A stretch of 64,000 nt of DNA from Sphingomicrobium aestuariivivum. GTDB taxonomy: Bacteria > Pseudomonadota > Alphaproteobacteria > Sphingomonadales > Sphingomonadaceae. Shown piece after piece: positions 26,709-39,599 of this stretch. Under the pieces are notes generated by a model, which worked only from the letters and a program-made list of their open reading frames with translations, made no database searches and was not told the origin of the DNA. The stretch covers positions 248,001 through 312,000 of the forward strand of contig NZ_CP102629.1 of the NCBI RefSeq assembly GCF_024721585.1, written 5' to 3'. Each line of letters begins with the position of its first letter. Positions within the stretch are counted from its first letter, which is position 1. A program made the position numbers and the translations under genes.

Positions 26709-27167
26709 TCAGCAGTCGCAGGCGGGTCGCGGCTTGCGCGGCTTGGGAGCGGTGGTCGCATATTCACTGCGGCTGAGCTGGGCGTCGCCGTCGGCATCGG
26801 CGCCCTCGAACTTCTCGATGGTGGTGATCGCCCATTCCTCGAAGCGGAGCGTGCCGTCACCGTCGAGGTCGAGACTGGCGAAGCGGTTCCGGCGCGGATG
26901 GACCATCTCCGACAGGGTGATGATCTCGTCGCCGTCCTTGTCGACACGGTTGAACCGCTTTTCTTCCTTGCTCAGCGGGTCGGCGGCGGGAGGCTCGCTG
27001 ATCTCGGGGATGATCGGCAGGTCGCGCGGCTCATCGCCGGGAACCTGCGCCGGCGCCTCGGGCGCTTCGGCTAGCAGAGGTTCCTCGCTCGGTTGCCCGC
27101 GGGCGATGAGCACAGCGCCCGTGGCAGCGACTAGCGTGGCAGCAATACCGGTGATCCAGCGAAGCAT
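26709..27167 (-). CDS. EF-hand calcium-binding protein, membrane-anchored or secreted
   Basis: A 152-aa protein with an N-terminal hydrophobic segment (ITGIAATLVAATGAVLIA), then a Pro/Glu-rich linker. Three EF-hand-like loops follow: DKDGDEIITLSE (about 76-87), DLDGDGTLRFEE (about 99-110) and DADGDAQLSRSE (about 122-133). The C-terminus is rich in Lys/Pro and ends ACDC. Probably exported and calcium-binding; target unknown. It is convergent with trmFO with no space between stop codons. Confidence 0.83.
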   Translation of the reverse strand: MLRWITGIAATLVAATGAVLIARGQPSEEPLLAEAPEAPAQVPGDEPRDLPIIPEISEPPAADPLSKEEKRFNRVDKDGDEIITLSEMVHPRRNRFASLDLDGDGTLRFEEWAITTIEKFEGADADGDAQLSRSEYATTAPKPRKPRPACDC

Positions 27168-27226
27168 AAGCGCTTCCCCCTCTGGCGATCCGGCGATGCC
27201 GTCCTAGCCCAGTGGCGCTGCCGCGG

Positions 27227-27817
27227 TCAATTCGCTCCCGATACGATCCCCGAAAGACGGTGGCTCAGCATGGCGAACGCGCGTCCCGGGGTGGCCTCGG
27301 GTTCTGGCTCGGCGCGCAGGAAGTCGCGCGCCGCGAGCCGGGCCAGCAGCGTGAGCGGGCGCAAAGCGCGTGGAAAACGATGGCCCTTGAGCTCGCGCAT
27401 CAGGGCATGGGCCCTGGGCGTCACCTCATCGGGCACGAGGCCACGCACTCGCGAGAGCATCGCGAGCGCGCCGGCCTTGCCAAGATAGGGGTCGTCCTTG
27501 CCGATGAGGGTGGCAATCGCCTCGAAAAGCGCGGCGCCCCCCTGCCCCACCCGATCGAGGTCGACGGGATTTTCGAGGAGGGTCGCATAGCCGTCCTCGA
27601 TCCGGGACAGCATCGCGCCGGTCACGCCGCGCGGCAGGACATGGGTCCCTAAGGCGGCGAGGCGCGGCTCGGCGGGCGCCGTCTCGCGGTCGAGTTTTTC
27701 CAGCGCCTCGCGCCACCAGGCGAGCCGGATCGTCCCGATCATCGGCTCGGTGGTGGCAGCGACGACTTCGGCCAGCGTGGCGTCGAGACGGAGGACCGCC
27801 TCGACCGCATCACGCAA
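27227..27817 (-). CDS. Squalene/phytoene synthase-like (HH-IPPS family) protein
   Basis: Predicted all-helical prenyl-synthase-like fold, related to the group containing NDUFAF6 (complex I assembly). It shows TIRLAWWREALEKLD (about residues 29-43), VLPRGVTGAM and DGYATLLENP. The Asp-rich DxxxD pairs of true squalene synthases are not clear, so catalysis is doubtful. Coordinates use the first standard in-frame start, TTG at 27817. The frame stays open to 27889 and encodes family-like residues DRALALTHFPAP before it, with no ATG/GTG/TTG. A CTG at 27862, just past the pdhB stop, is a candidate start. It is the last gene of the eno-to-pdhB run. Confidence 0.7.
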   Translation of the reverse strand: MRDAVEAVLRLDATLAEVVAATTEPMIGTIRLAWWREALEKLDRETAPAEPRLAALGTHVLPRGVTGAMLSRIEDGYATLLENPVDLDRVGQGGAALFEAIATLIGKDDPYLGKAGALAMLSRVRGLVPDEVTPRAHALMRELKGHRFPRALRPLTLLARLAARDFLRAEPEPEATPGRAFAMLSHRLSGIVSGAN

Positions 27818-27869
27818 CGGTGCCGGAAAATGGGTGAGCGCCAGCGCCCGGTCGGGCGTCAGCGCGCCC

Positions 27870-29261
27870 TCAGCGATAGGTGACCTTCTTTACCGCCTCG
27901 ACAACCTGCTCGGGCTTGATCAGCGCGAGCTTTTCGAGGTTGGCGGCATAAGGGAGCGGCACATCCTCGTTGGTCACGCGAAGGACGGGGGCGTCGAGAT
28001 CGTCGAACCCTTCCTCCATCGCGATGGCGGCGATCTCGGACGAGATCGAGCAGCCGGGCCAGCCTTCCTCGACGCAGACCATGCGATTGGTCTTGGCGAG
28101 GCTGGCAAGCACCGTGCCCTTGTCGAGCGGGCGCAGCGTACGAAGGTCGATGACCTCGGCGTCCACGCCCTCGTCAGCAAGCTTCTTGGCCGCATCGAGC
28201 GCGACGCCGACACCGATCGAATAAGAGACGATGGTGACGTCCTTGCCTTCACGGGCAATGCGGGCCTTGCCGATGGGCAAGACATAGTCGTCGACCTGCG
28301 GCACGTCGAAGTTCTGGCCATAGAGCAGCTCGTTCTCGAGGAAGACGACCGGGTCTTCCGAACGGATCGCGGCCTTGAGAAGGCCCTTGGCATCGGCCGC
28401 GCTATAGGGCGCGATGACGATGAGGCCGGGGACCGAGGCGTACCACGGGCCATAGTTCTGGCTGTGCTGCGCGGCGACGCGCGAAGCTGCGCCATTGGGG
28501 CCGCGGAAGACGATCGGGCAGCGCATCTGGCCGCCCGACATGTAATTGGTCTTGGCCGCCGAGTTGATGATGTGGTCGATCGCCTGCATGGCGAAGTTGA
28601 AGGTCATGAACTCGATGACGGGGCGAAGGCCGCCCATCGCCGCGCCCGACCCGATGCCGGCAAAGCCATATTCGGTGATCGGCGTGTCGATGACGCGGCG
28701 GGCGCCGAATTCGTCGAGCAACCCTTGGGTGACCTTGTAGGCGCCCTGATACTCGGCGACTTCCTCGCCCATCACGAAGACGCGGTCGTCGGAACGCATT
28801 TCCTCGGCCATCGCATCGCGCAATGCCTCGCGCACGGTGGTCGCCTGCATTTCCGTGCCTTCGGGAAGGTCGGCGTCGACGTGGCTGACCTTCTCGGTAG
28901 CGGGCAGGTCCTGCGTGATCGGCGCGGAAGTCTCCTCGCGGCCGATCGCCTTGCCCTCGCCCTCGCTCGGCGCGGGCGCGGGGGTTTCGGGGGCGGCGGC
29001 AGGCGCGTCGGCCTCCTCGCCTTCCTCGCCGATCATCGCGATGGCGGTGCCGACCGCGACATTGTCGGTGCCTTCGGGCACGAGAATCTTGAGGAGGACG
29101 CCTTCGTCAACGGCTTCGAATTCCATCGTCGCCTTGTCGGTCTCGATCTCGGCGATGATGTCGCCGGCGGCGACGCTGTCACCTTCGGCCTTGAGCCACT
29201 TGGCGAGCGTGCCCTCTTCCATCGTGGGCGAGAGCGCGGGCATTTTCAGTTCGGTGGCCAT
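27870..29261 (-). CDS. pdhB: Pyruvate dehydrogenase E1 component subunit beta with N-terminal lipoyl domain
   Basis: The beta half of the E1 component, decarboxylating pyruvate with ThDP and passing acetyl to lipoamide. The 463-aa protein has an N-terminal biotinyl-lipoyl domain (about 1-78) with the lipoylated Lys in ETDKATMEF (about residue 43). An Ala/Pro/Glu-rich linker follows, then the transketolase-like domain with [30 protein letters not shown] and the C-terminal domain. The lipoyl fusion on E1 beta is typical of alphaproteobacteria. It overlaps pdhA by one base, so they are translationally coupled. E2 and E3 genes are not in the window. Confidence 0.97.
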   Translation of the reverse strand: MATELKMPALSPTMEEGTLAKWLKAEGDSVAAGDIIAEIETDKATMEFEAVDEGVLLKILVPEGTDNVAVGTAIAMIGEEGEEADAPAAAPETPAPAPSEGEGKAIGREETSAPITQDLPATEKVSHVDADLPEGTEMQATTVREALRDAMAEEMRSDDRVFVMGEEVAEYQGAYKVTQGLLDEFGARRVIDTPITEYGFAGIGSGAAMGGLRPVIEFMTFNFAMQAIDHIINSAAKTNYMSGGQMRCPIVFRGPNGAASRVAAQHSQNYGPWYASVPGLIVIAPYSAADAKGLLKAAIRSEDPVVFLENELLYGQNFDVPQVDDYVLPIGKARIAREGKDVTIVSYSIGVGVALDAAKKLADEGVDAEVIDLRTLRPLDKGTVLASLAKTNRMVCVEEGWPGCSISSEIAAIAMEEGFDDLDAPVLRVTNEDVPLPYAANLEKLALIKPEQVVEAVKKVTYR

Positions 29262-30316
29262 CAGTAATTCTCCACCAGAACGTCGGTGTACAGCTCGGAA
29301 GGTTCGGGTTCGGGGGCGTGCTCGGCGAAGTCGGCCGCCTCCTTCACGCGCTCCTTGATCTCCTTGTCGATCGCCTTGAGATCATCTTCGGAGGCGCCCA
29401 TCGACAGCAGTTCTTGCTTGGCCTGCTCGAGCGGATCGCGCTCGCCGCGGAAGCCCTCGACCTCGTCGCGGGTGCGATATTTGGCGGGATCCGACATGGA
29501 GTGGCCGCGATAGCGATAGGTCATCAGCTCGAGAAGGATCGGGCCCTTGCCCGAGCGGGTCCATTCGAGCGCGACTTCTGCCGCGCCGCGCACCGCGAGC
29601 ACGTCCATGCCGTCGACCTGGATGCCGGGGATCTGGAAGCTTTCACCGCGCTTGTAGAGCTCGGGCTCGGAGCTGTGACGCTTCACGCTCGTACCCATCG
29701 CATAATGGTTGTTCTCGATCGCGTAGATGATCGGGAGGTTCCAGAGCTCGGCCATGTTGAAGCTCTCGTAGACCTGGCCCTGGTTGGCCGCGCCGTCACC
29801 GAAGTAGCTGAGGTTGACGCCGCCATCCTCGCTATACTGGTGCTTGAAGGCGAGACCGGTGCCGAGCGACACCTGCGCGCCGACGATGCCGTGGCCACCG
29901 TAGAAGCCGTGCTCGACCGAGAACATGTGCATCGAGCCGCCCTTGCCCTTGGAGATGCCGGCGGCACGGCCGGTCAGTTCGGCCATGATGACGTTGGGAT
30001 CGATGCCGTAGGCCAGCATGTGACCATGGTCGCGGTAGCCGGTGATGACGCTGTCCTTGCCGACGGTCATCGCCGACTGGAGGCCGACCGCGACCGCTTC
30101 CTGCCCGATATAGAGGTGGCAGAAGCCGCCGATCAGGCCGAGGCCGTAAAGCTGGCCGGCGCGCTCCTCGAAGCGGCGGATGAGCAGCATCTGCTTGTAG
30201 AATTCGAGCAGTTCGTCCTGGCTTGCCTGATAGCGCGTCGGCTGCGGCGGACGTTCGAAATTTTCCTTGGGCGCTGCGGTCTTGGCCGGCGCCTTCTTGG
30301 CGGGTTTCTTCGCCAT
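29261..30316 (-). CDS. pdhA: Pyruvate dehydrogenase E1 component subunit alpha
   Basis: The alpha half of heterotetrameric PDH E1, binding thiamine diphosphate. The 351-aa protein has a Lys/Ala/Pro-rich N-terminal tail, then [15 protein letters not shown], the ThDP/Mg motif [17 protein letters not shown] with the closing NN of IENNHYAMG (about residues 187-218), and the phosphorylation-loop-like [15 protein letters not shown] (about 287-301). Length is normal. It lies 128 bp downstream of ftsB and is coupled to pdhB. Confidence 0.97.
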   Translation of the reverse strand: MAKKPAKKAPAKTAAPKENFERPPQPTRYQASQDELLEFYKQMLLIRRFEERAGQLYGLGLIGGFCHLYIGQEAVAVGLQSAMTVGKDSVITGYRDHGHMLAYGIDPNVIMAELTGRAAGISKGKGGSMHMFSVEHGFYGGHGIVGAQVSLGTGLAFKHQYSEDGGVNLSYFGDGAANQGQVYESFNMAELWNLPIIYAIENNHYAMGTSVKRHSSEPELYKRGESFQIPGIQVDGMDVLAVRGAAEVALEWTRSGKGPILLELMTYRYRGHSMSDPAKYRTRDEVEGFRGERDPLEQAKQELLSMGASEDDLKAIDKEIKERVKEAADFAEHAPEPEPSELYTDVLVENY

Positions 30317-30444
30317 GATCTCTCCTGTTGGTCGCGCGCTCTATAGAGGCGACGACAGGCGCTTGGCAATCGCGGATTGACGTAACGGAAGCCAGAACGT
30401 GTGAACGTTCACGCACGCCGTGTCGAGGCCGGCCGGAAAGCGCC

Positions 30445-30756
30445 CTAGTCGAGCGAGATGATGATCTCGTCCTCGCGGATCAAACCAAGATCGCGGCGCA
30501 CCAGTTCCTCCGCCATGTCGGGATCGGCGGCGCGCGGGTCGAGGAGATCTGAGCGGTGGCGCAGCGCATCGCGCGTGGCCTCGAGGTCGGCGAGTTCGGC
30601 GCGGCGTTCCTCGAGCGCGCGATAATAGCCGCCCCAGGCCATCAGCCCGTTGTCGCCGATCACGGCCGCACCGGCGAAGTTGCCGATGAGCACGACGGCG
30701 CAGAACGGGCCGATCACCCGCCGCATCAGTCCAGATGTCTTGGCCCCCACGCTCAT
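30445..30756 (-). CDS. ftsB: Septum formation initiator, FtsB/DivIC-like
   Basis: A small bitopic cell-division protein of 103 aa linking FtsQ and FtsL in the divisome. A transmembrane segment (about residues 11-32, IGPFCAVVLIGNFAGAAVIG) is followed by a short coiled coil rich in Glu, Arg and Leu (YYRALEERRAELADLEATRD) and the family tail LVRRDLGLIREDEIII. I chose the ATG at 30756; a GTG at 30792 would add 12 unconserved residues. It sits between eno and pdhA, an arrangement common in alphaproteobacteria. Confidence 0.88.
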   Translation of the reverse strand: MSVGAKTSGLMRRVIGPFCAVVLIGNFAGAAVIGDNGLMAWGGYYRALEERRAELADLEATRDALRHRSDLLDPRAADPDMAEELVRRDLGLIREDEIIISLD

Positions 30757-30845
30757 GGCATTACTTAAACCATATAACGCGGCGTTCACCAAGTCCTTTT
30801 ATCGCCGGAACGACCTGATTTTTCGGGCTGAATTCCCGATTTGAA

Positions 30846-32159
<1,314 letters not shown>

Positions 32160-32238
32160 TCATCCGGCGTAGGATGTCGGTTCGTCGCGGGGCTTAGTCG
32201 CACAGGCTGTGCAGCGCAACATTTCAGGTCGTTTCGGG

Positions 32239-32264
32239 GGAACGACGAACGGGGGTCGCGGGTT
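32239..32264 (+). promoter_or_regulatory. Candidate EcfG-type promoter of the stress/envelope cluster
   Basis: GGAAC at 32239-32243 and GGTT at 32261-32264 with a 17-base spacer. This is one mismatch from GGAAC-N16/17-CGTT, and the first copy of the pattern upstream of the 32296 gene. The expected start near 32271 leaves a leader of about 25 bases, with AGGAG at 32285-32289. Confidence 0.5.
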
Positions 32265-32295
32265 GGTCGGGAAACACAAAGTACAGGAGTGTTCG

Positions 32296-32844
32296 ATGGC
32301 CACCGAGACGCAAAATCTGCCCGAAGGCACCGACCGGATCATCCCCGGCGCGGCCGCCACGGGAAGCGAACTTGAAGCGGAGTTGATCGTGGAAGAAAGT
32401 GAAACCACCCAGACCAAGAAGGACAAGGTCGTCGCCAAGGTGAACGAGGCACGGCAGAATGTGGCGCGCGAGGCGGCGGGCAAGACCCGCGGTGTGATCG
32501 GCGAAGGGCTCTCGAAGGGCTCGGAAGCGGTCGGTTCGATGTCGCGCCTCGTCGGCGATACCGCCGGCAGCATCGACGAGCAGCTTGGCGCCGAATATGG
32601 TGACTATGCCCGCTCGACCGCGCGTTATCTCGACGAGACCGCGCAGAAGATCGCCGCAAAGGATCCTGACGAATTGGTCGAGGACGTGCGCGCCTTCGTG
32701 AAGAAGAGCCCTGCCCTCGCGCTCGGCGCTGCCGCCGTGGTCGGCTTTGCGCTGGCCCGCGTGATCCAGTCGGGCTTCGATGCCGAGCGCGATAGTGACG
32801 ACCTGCCCGCCGGCGGGCCGGGCGATCCCGACCTGATCGACTGA
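32296..32844 (+). CDS. YqjD/ElaB-like (DUF883-type) membrane-anchored protein
   Basis: A 182-aa protein. The Glu/Thr-rich N-terminus is followed by a long amphipathic helical region (about 45-135). Near the C-terminus is one hydrophobic segment (ALALGAAAVVGFALARVIQ, about 144-162), preceded by VRAFVKKSPA. This layout is that of YqjD/ElaB proteins, which in E. coli anchor to the inner membrane, bind ribosomes and rise in stationary phase. Homology is by layout, not by a specific motif. The ATG is placed after a clear CAGGAG. First gene of a four-gene cluster with a candidate EcfG promoter. Confidence 0.72.
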   Translation: MATETQNLPEGTDRIIPGAAATGSELEAELIVEESETTQTKKDKVVAKVNEARQNVAREAAGKTRGVIGEGLSKGSEAVGSMSRLVGDTAGSIDEQLGAEYGDYARSTARYLDETAQKIAAKDPDELVEDVRAFVKKSPALALGAAAVVGFALARVIQSGFDAERDSDDLPAGGPGDPDLID

Positions 32845-32857
32845 CGGGAGACTTTCG

Positions 32858-33208
32858 TTGAGCGTTGCCGAACGGCCCGATCCGCAGAATTTCGATCCTG
32901 ACGACACCATCGGCGACCTGATGGGCCGTGTGGTGGAGGACGCGCGCGAGCTCGCCGAGGCCGAGGTCAATTACATCAAGGTCAAGGTGAAGAGCGAGGC
33001 GCGGCCCTACAAGGAGGCGGCCATCTGGTTCGGCATCGCGGCGGTCTTCGCCATTGCCGCGCTAGTCGCCTTCGCGGTCGGCATCACGCTGGCACTGGCG
33101 ACGCTGATCGGCCCCTTGGGCGGCGGCGTCGTGGCCACCGTGCTGCTTCTCGGCGCGGCGGGGCTGTTTGCCACCGTCGGCAAGAAGAAGCTGGAGGGCC
33201 GGTCATGA
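32858..33208 (+). CDS. Phage holin-like / YqjE-like membrane protein
   Basis: A 116-aa protein starting with TTG, seven bases after GGGAG. An N-terminal helical region with DLMGRVVEDARELAEAEV is followed by two hydrophobic segments (about 52-77 and 82-105). The pattern fits the Holin-X/YqjE family, which despite its name is chromosomal and lies beside YqjD-like genes in many proteobacteria. It overlaps the next gene by 4 bp. Function unknown, probably inner-membrane and stress-related. Confidence 0.75.
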   Translation: MSVAERPDPQNFDPDDTIGDLMGRVVEDARELAEAEVNYIKVKVKSEARPYKEAAIWFGIAAVFAIAALVAFAVGITLALATLIGPLGGGVVATVLLLGAAGLFATVGKKKLEGRS

Positions 33209-33714
33209 GCGTCGACCCCGAACTGATCGACGCCAAGAACGCCGTCGAGGCCAAGCGCGCACAGCTGATGCACTCGGTCAAATATACGGTCGGCGAGGCC
33301 AAGCGCCGTCTCGCGCCCGACCTCCTCGCCGAGCAGGCGTGGGAAAAGGTCAAGCGCAAGTCGAGCGATACCGCGCACAGCGCCTATCTCGAAGCCAAGG
33401 CCAAGCCGTGGCTGGTGGGCGGGATCGCGGCGGCGATCGGCCTGTTCCTGGCTCGCAAGCCCGTCGGCGAGATGGCGGTGAAGGCCTATCAATCGGCGCG
33501 CGGCGAAGAAGAGGCTCCGGCCGCTGCAACGCTCGGCGAGACGCCGGGCGCCAAGCCCCCGCCGCGGCGCAAACGCCGCTCGCCTGCGAAGGCACCGAGC
33601 ATCGCCGAATTCCAGGAAGCGACCAAGCCGATCGAGGACAAGAAGAAACCCGAAAAGAAAGCGCCCAAGGCGACAAAGGGGCGCTCCAAGGACAAGAAAA
33701 CGGAGGATGTGTGA
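33205..33714 (+). CDS. DUF3618-like membrane-anchored protein with Lys/Pro-rich tail
   Basis: A 169-aa protein with an N-terminal amphipathic region (ELIDAKNAVEAKRAQLM), a single hydrophobic segment near 70-84 (WLVGGIAAAIGLFLARKPV) and a long charged Lys/Pro/Glu tail (about 110-169) likely to be disordered. It resembles DUF3618/YqjK-like proteins of the same cluster type. Its stop overlaps the following ATG by one base. Function unknown. Confidence 0.7.
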   Translation: MSVDPELIDAKNAVEAKRAQLMHSVKYTVGEAKRRLAPDLLAEQAWEKVKRKSSDTAHSAYLEAKAKPWLVGGIAAAIGLFLARKPVGEMAVKAYQSARGEEEAPAAATLGETPGAKPPPRRKRRSPAKAPSIAEFQEATKPIEDKKKPEKKAPKATKGRSKDKKTEDV

Positions 33715-34223
33715 TGAGTGTGAAGGACAAGGCCCAGCGCGCCGGCGACAAGGCACGCGAGACTGCAGACAAGGCCAAGGCGAAGGCGAGCAAGGCTGCA
33801 AGCGATGTTCGCGACGGTGCCAGCCGCGCCTATGAAACGAGCCGCGCCAATGCTGTGCGTGCCTATGACAAGACCCGCCAGGGCGCGCGCACCGGTGCCC
33901 GCAAGACCGGCGAAGGCATCGAGAACAATCCCCTCGTCGCGCTGACCGGCGGCCTTGCCCTCGGCCTCATCATCGGCTCGCTCATTCCGCGCAGCCGCCG
34001 CGAGAAGGAATTGCTCCGCGACGTCGGCAGCAACATCAACAGCCGCGCCCACAGTGCGTTCGACGCGGCGCGCGAGGCCGGCCAGCGCCAGCTCGAGCAG
34101 CGCGGGCTGACCGCCGATGCCGCCGAGAATGCGGTGCGTGACATCGCCCGCGGCGTCAGCGAAGCCGCGCGCAGTTCGGCCGAAGCGGGCGCCCGAGCGG
34201 CCCGTGGCACGAGCGAGGCCTAA
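33714..34223 (+). CDS. LEA/apolipoprotein-like helical protein with a glycine-zipper membrane segment
   Basis: A 169-aa protein whose first 60 or so residues are Lys/Ala/Asp-rich 11-residue-like helical repeats (DKARETADKAKAKASKAAS). One short membrane or YtxH-like segment follows (LVALTGGLALGLIIGSLIP, about 76-94), then a further amphipathic helix rich in Ala and Arg. Such proteins are often desiccation- or stress-related. It is the last gene of the four-gene cluster; all four share the one-membrane-anchor, long-helix design. Confidence 0.7.
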   Translation: MSVKDKAQRAGDKARETADKAKAKASKAASDVRDGASRAYETSRANAVRAYDKTRQGARTGARKTGEGIENNPLVALTGGLALGLIIGSLIPRSRREKELLRDVGSNINSRAHSAFDAAREAGQRQLEQRGLTADAAENAVRDIARGVSEAARSSAEAGARAARGTSEA

Positions 34224-34276
34224 ATGTTTGATCGGGCGGCTTTGCTTGGCGGACAACTTCTGCTAGCGGGCCGCCC

Positions 34277-34510
34277 ATGAGCAAGCTTCATCTCGTCTTT
34301 GGCGGCCGGGTCAAGGATCCGCGCGGCCTCGAATTCACCGATCTCGACAACCTCGATCTCGTCGGCCTGTTCGACAGCTATGCGGCTGCAGAGGACGCCT
34401 GGCGCGGCGCCGCGCAGCGCACCGTCGACGATGCCGAAATGAAATATGTGGTGGTGCACCTGCACCGCCTGCTCGAGCCCGATACCGCCGCGCTCGAAAG
34501 CGAGGGCTGA
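34277..34510 (+). CDS. DUF4170 domain protein
   Basis: A 77-aa soluble protein matching the DUF4170 family of alphaproteobacteria: KLHLVFGGRVKDPRG at the start, DLVGLFDSYAAAEDAWRGAAQRTVDDAEMKY in the middle (given here as key positions 27-57) and VVVHLHRLL near the end. Function unknown. It follows the stress cluster by 53 bp and is followed by a strong terminator. Confidence 0.87.
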   Translation: MSKLHLVFGGRVKDPRGLEFTDLDNLDLVGLFDSYAAAEDAWRGAAQRTVDDAEMKYVVVHLHRLLEPDTAALESEG

Positions 34511-34549
34511 ACCGGAGCGGCCATGAAAGCCGCGATCCTGCGATCGGAT

Positions 34550-34583
34550 AAAAGGCGTCCCGAGCGGCTCGGGGCGCCTTTTT
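34550..34583. terminator. Bidirectional Rho-independent terminator
   Basis: AAAAGGCGTCCCGAG pairs with CTCGGGGCGCCTTTT (one G-T pair) around a 3-base loop, with A and T tracts on both sides. It separates the plus-strand DUF4170 gene from the convergent rhomboid gene ending at 34588. Confidence 0.93.
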
Positions 34584-34587
34584 CGTA

Positions 34588-35232
34588 TCAGTATTCGATC
34601 GTTGGAGGCGCCGCGGAAACCGGTGCCGGAGGCACCAGCCAGCGCGCGAAGACCAGTCCGGCAAGGAAGCCGCCGATATGCGCGGGCGTGGCGATCAGCG
34701 TATTCTCGAGCGCAGCGGCAAAATCGATCGCATATTGGACCGCGACCCAGAAGGCGAGCAGCCACAGGGCGTTGAGAAAGCGGTTTAGCGCAGGCGATGC
34801 GACCAACTGGCGTCGACTACCGAAGGTCATGGCGTAGGCACCGATGAGCGCGCTCACCGCACCGCTGGCGCCGATCATCGGGAGGGCGGCGGCAGGATCG
34901 GTCCACCATTGGGCGACGGCGGCAAGATAGGCGCCGACCACGAACAGGATCACGAGACGTGAAGGCCCCATCCGTCGTTCGAGCGCATTGCCGCAGTAGA
35001 GGAGCACCACCGTGTTGAAGAGCAGGTGGTAGAAATCGGCATGCAGGAAGGCCGCGGTCAACGGCGTCAGCCAGGCGGGAACGTTGCTCTCGAGATTGAT
35101 GCCGCTCCAGCGCGCCGGTACGAAACCGCCGAAATAATGGGCGTCGACGACGTCCCAGAGATAGCGGGCGAGGAAATAGCCGAGGACGGCGACGGCAGCC
35201 AGGACATTGGTTGCCGTCAGCCGCACCGGCAT
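34588..35232 (-). CDS. Rhomboid family intramembrane serine protease
   Basis: A 214-aa polytopic membrane protein with about six transmembrane segments. The catalytic Ser is in PMIGASGAVSALIGAY (about residue 126) and the partner His in PAHIGGFLAGLVFA (about 189). An HADFYHLLFN motif, the conserved His/Asn region in the second membrane helix, lies near 64-73. It cleaves transmembrane substrates in the bilayer; substrate unknown. Its ATG overlaps the greA stop (TAATG), so it is translationally coupled to greA. Confidence 0.9.
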   Translation of the reverse strand: MPVRLTATNVLAAVAVLGYFLARYLWDVVDAHYFGGFVPARWSGINLESNVPAWLTPLTAAFLHADFYHLLFNTVVLLYCGNALERRMGPSRLVILFVVGAYLAAVAQWWTDPAAALPMIGASGAVSALIGAYAMTFGSRRQLVASPALNRFLNALWLLAFWVAVQYAIDFAAALENTLIATPAHIGGFLAGLVFARWLVPPAPVSAAPPTIEY

Positions 35233-35708
35233 TATTTGAACTCGACCTTGGCAATCTCGTAATATTTCTCGCCGGCCGGGGTGGTCACCTCGACCTCGTC
35301 ACCGACCGAGCGGCCGATCAGCGCGCGCGCGAGCGGCGAGTTGAAGTTGATACGACCCTTGGAAGCCTCGGCCTCATTCTCGCCGACCAGCTGGTAGGTC
35401 TTTTCGTTATCGTCCTCGTCGAGGAGATGCACGGTCGCGCCGAACACGACCTTGTCGCCCGACAGGGTCGCGGGGTCGATGACCATCGCGCGGGCGAGCT
35501 GGTCCTCGAGGTGGCTGATCGTCGCTTCGATCTGGCCCTGGCGCTCCTTGGCGGCGTGATATTCGGCGTTTTCCGACAGGTCGCCATGGGCACGCGCTTC
35601 TTCGATCGCGTCGATTACTGAGGGGCGCTCGACCATCTTGAGCTGCTTCAGCTCGGCCGAAATCTTGGCATGGCCTTCGGCCAGCATCGGCACCTTTTCG
35701 CTTGCCAT
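35232..35708 (-). CDS. greA: Transcription elongation factor GreA
   Basis: Binds the RNA polymerase secondary channel and stimulates cleavage of backtracked RNA. The 158-aa length is standard. The N-terminal coiled coil (about 1-75) carries the acidic tip in [18 protein letters not shown], with the conserved Asp/Glu. The FKBP-like C-terminal domain shows [19 protein letters not shown] chose the ATG at 35708; the open frame further upstream overlaps carB and is not conserved. It is 76 bp after carB. Confidence 0.97.
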   Translation of the reverse strand: MASEKVPMLAEGHAKISAELKQLKMVERPSVIDAIEEARAHGDLSENAEYHAAKERQGQIEATISHLEDQLARAMVIDPATLSGDKVVFGATVHLLDEDDNEKTYQLVGENEAEASKGRINFNSPLARALIGRSVGDEVEVTTPAGEKYYEIAKVEFK

Positions 35709-35784
35709 CGCTCGGTATTCCTTCGTCAAAACCGCGACCTCATCGCCGGTGGCAATGCCCAAGTCGCGGTTTTTGGTGAAAAGT

Positions 35785-39137
<3,353 letters not shown>

Positions 39138-39138
<1 letters not shown>

Positions 39139-39599
39139 TAGTTGCTTTCCGGGGTCTGGACGCGGGGTTTGAGAGCGATCGTGTCGAGTTTGATGCCCTC
39201 GACGAGCAACGGGCAGACGCGCGGGCGAACTTCTCCGAAGGGCATGACGCCAAGGTCGATCCGCGCAGCGTCAAAATTATCGGCGCCGAAAATCACCGGA
39301 AGCTTTTCATGCGTCGCCGCTTTGAAATTCTCCAGTGCCAGCGCCGGGTCGGCACCTTGATGAACGACGAAGGCTTGAGCCGGTTGCCCCCGCTCCTCGA
39401 GCCAGGTGCGGGCCGCGGTTTCGGACTCTTCGAAACGCAGCAGCACCTCGACCGCGACATCCTGATCCAGCGGGATCGAACTTTCGGCGAGGTTTGGAAG
39501 ACACACATCGGTCGGCTCGCCAATCTCGGTCACCATCGGGCTGGGGTCACAGGCGGCAAGGAGCATGGAAGAGGCCGCAAGCGTCAGCGTTCCCCGCAT
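39138..39599 (-). CDS. Lipoprotein inserted between carA and carB, unknown function
   Basis: A 153-aa protein with a lipoprotein signal (hydrophobic stretch [11 protein letters not shown], lipobox LAAC, Cys near residue 17) and no recognised domain. Two further cysteines lie near 33 and in RVCPLLVEG. Its ATG overlaps the carA stop (TGATG) and its stop overlaps the carB ATG (TAATG). Translation is thus coupled through all three genes even though its product should be in the envelope. Nothing in the sequence links it to carbamoyl phosphate. Confidence 0.78.

Noticed and set aside
32858-33208. Holin-family match as sign of a prophage
   Set aside because: The neighbours are stress and housekeeping genes, no phage structural or lysis genes are present, and this family is chromosomal in many proteobacteria.
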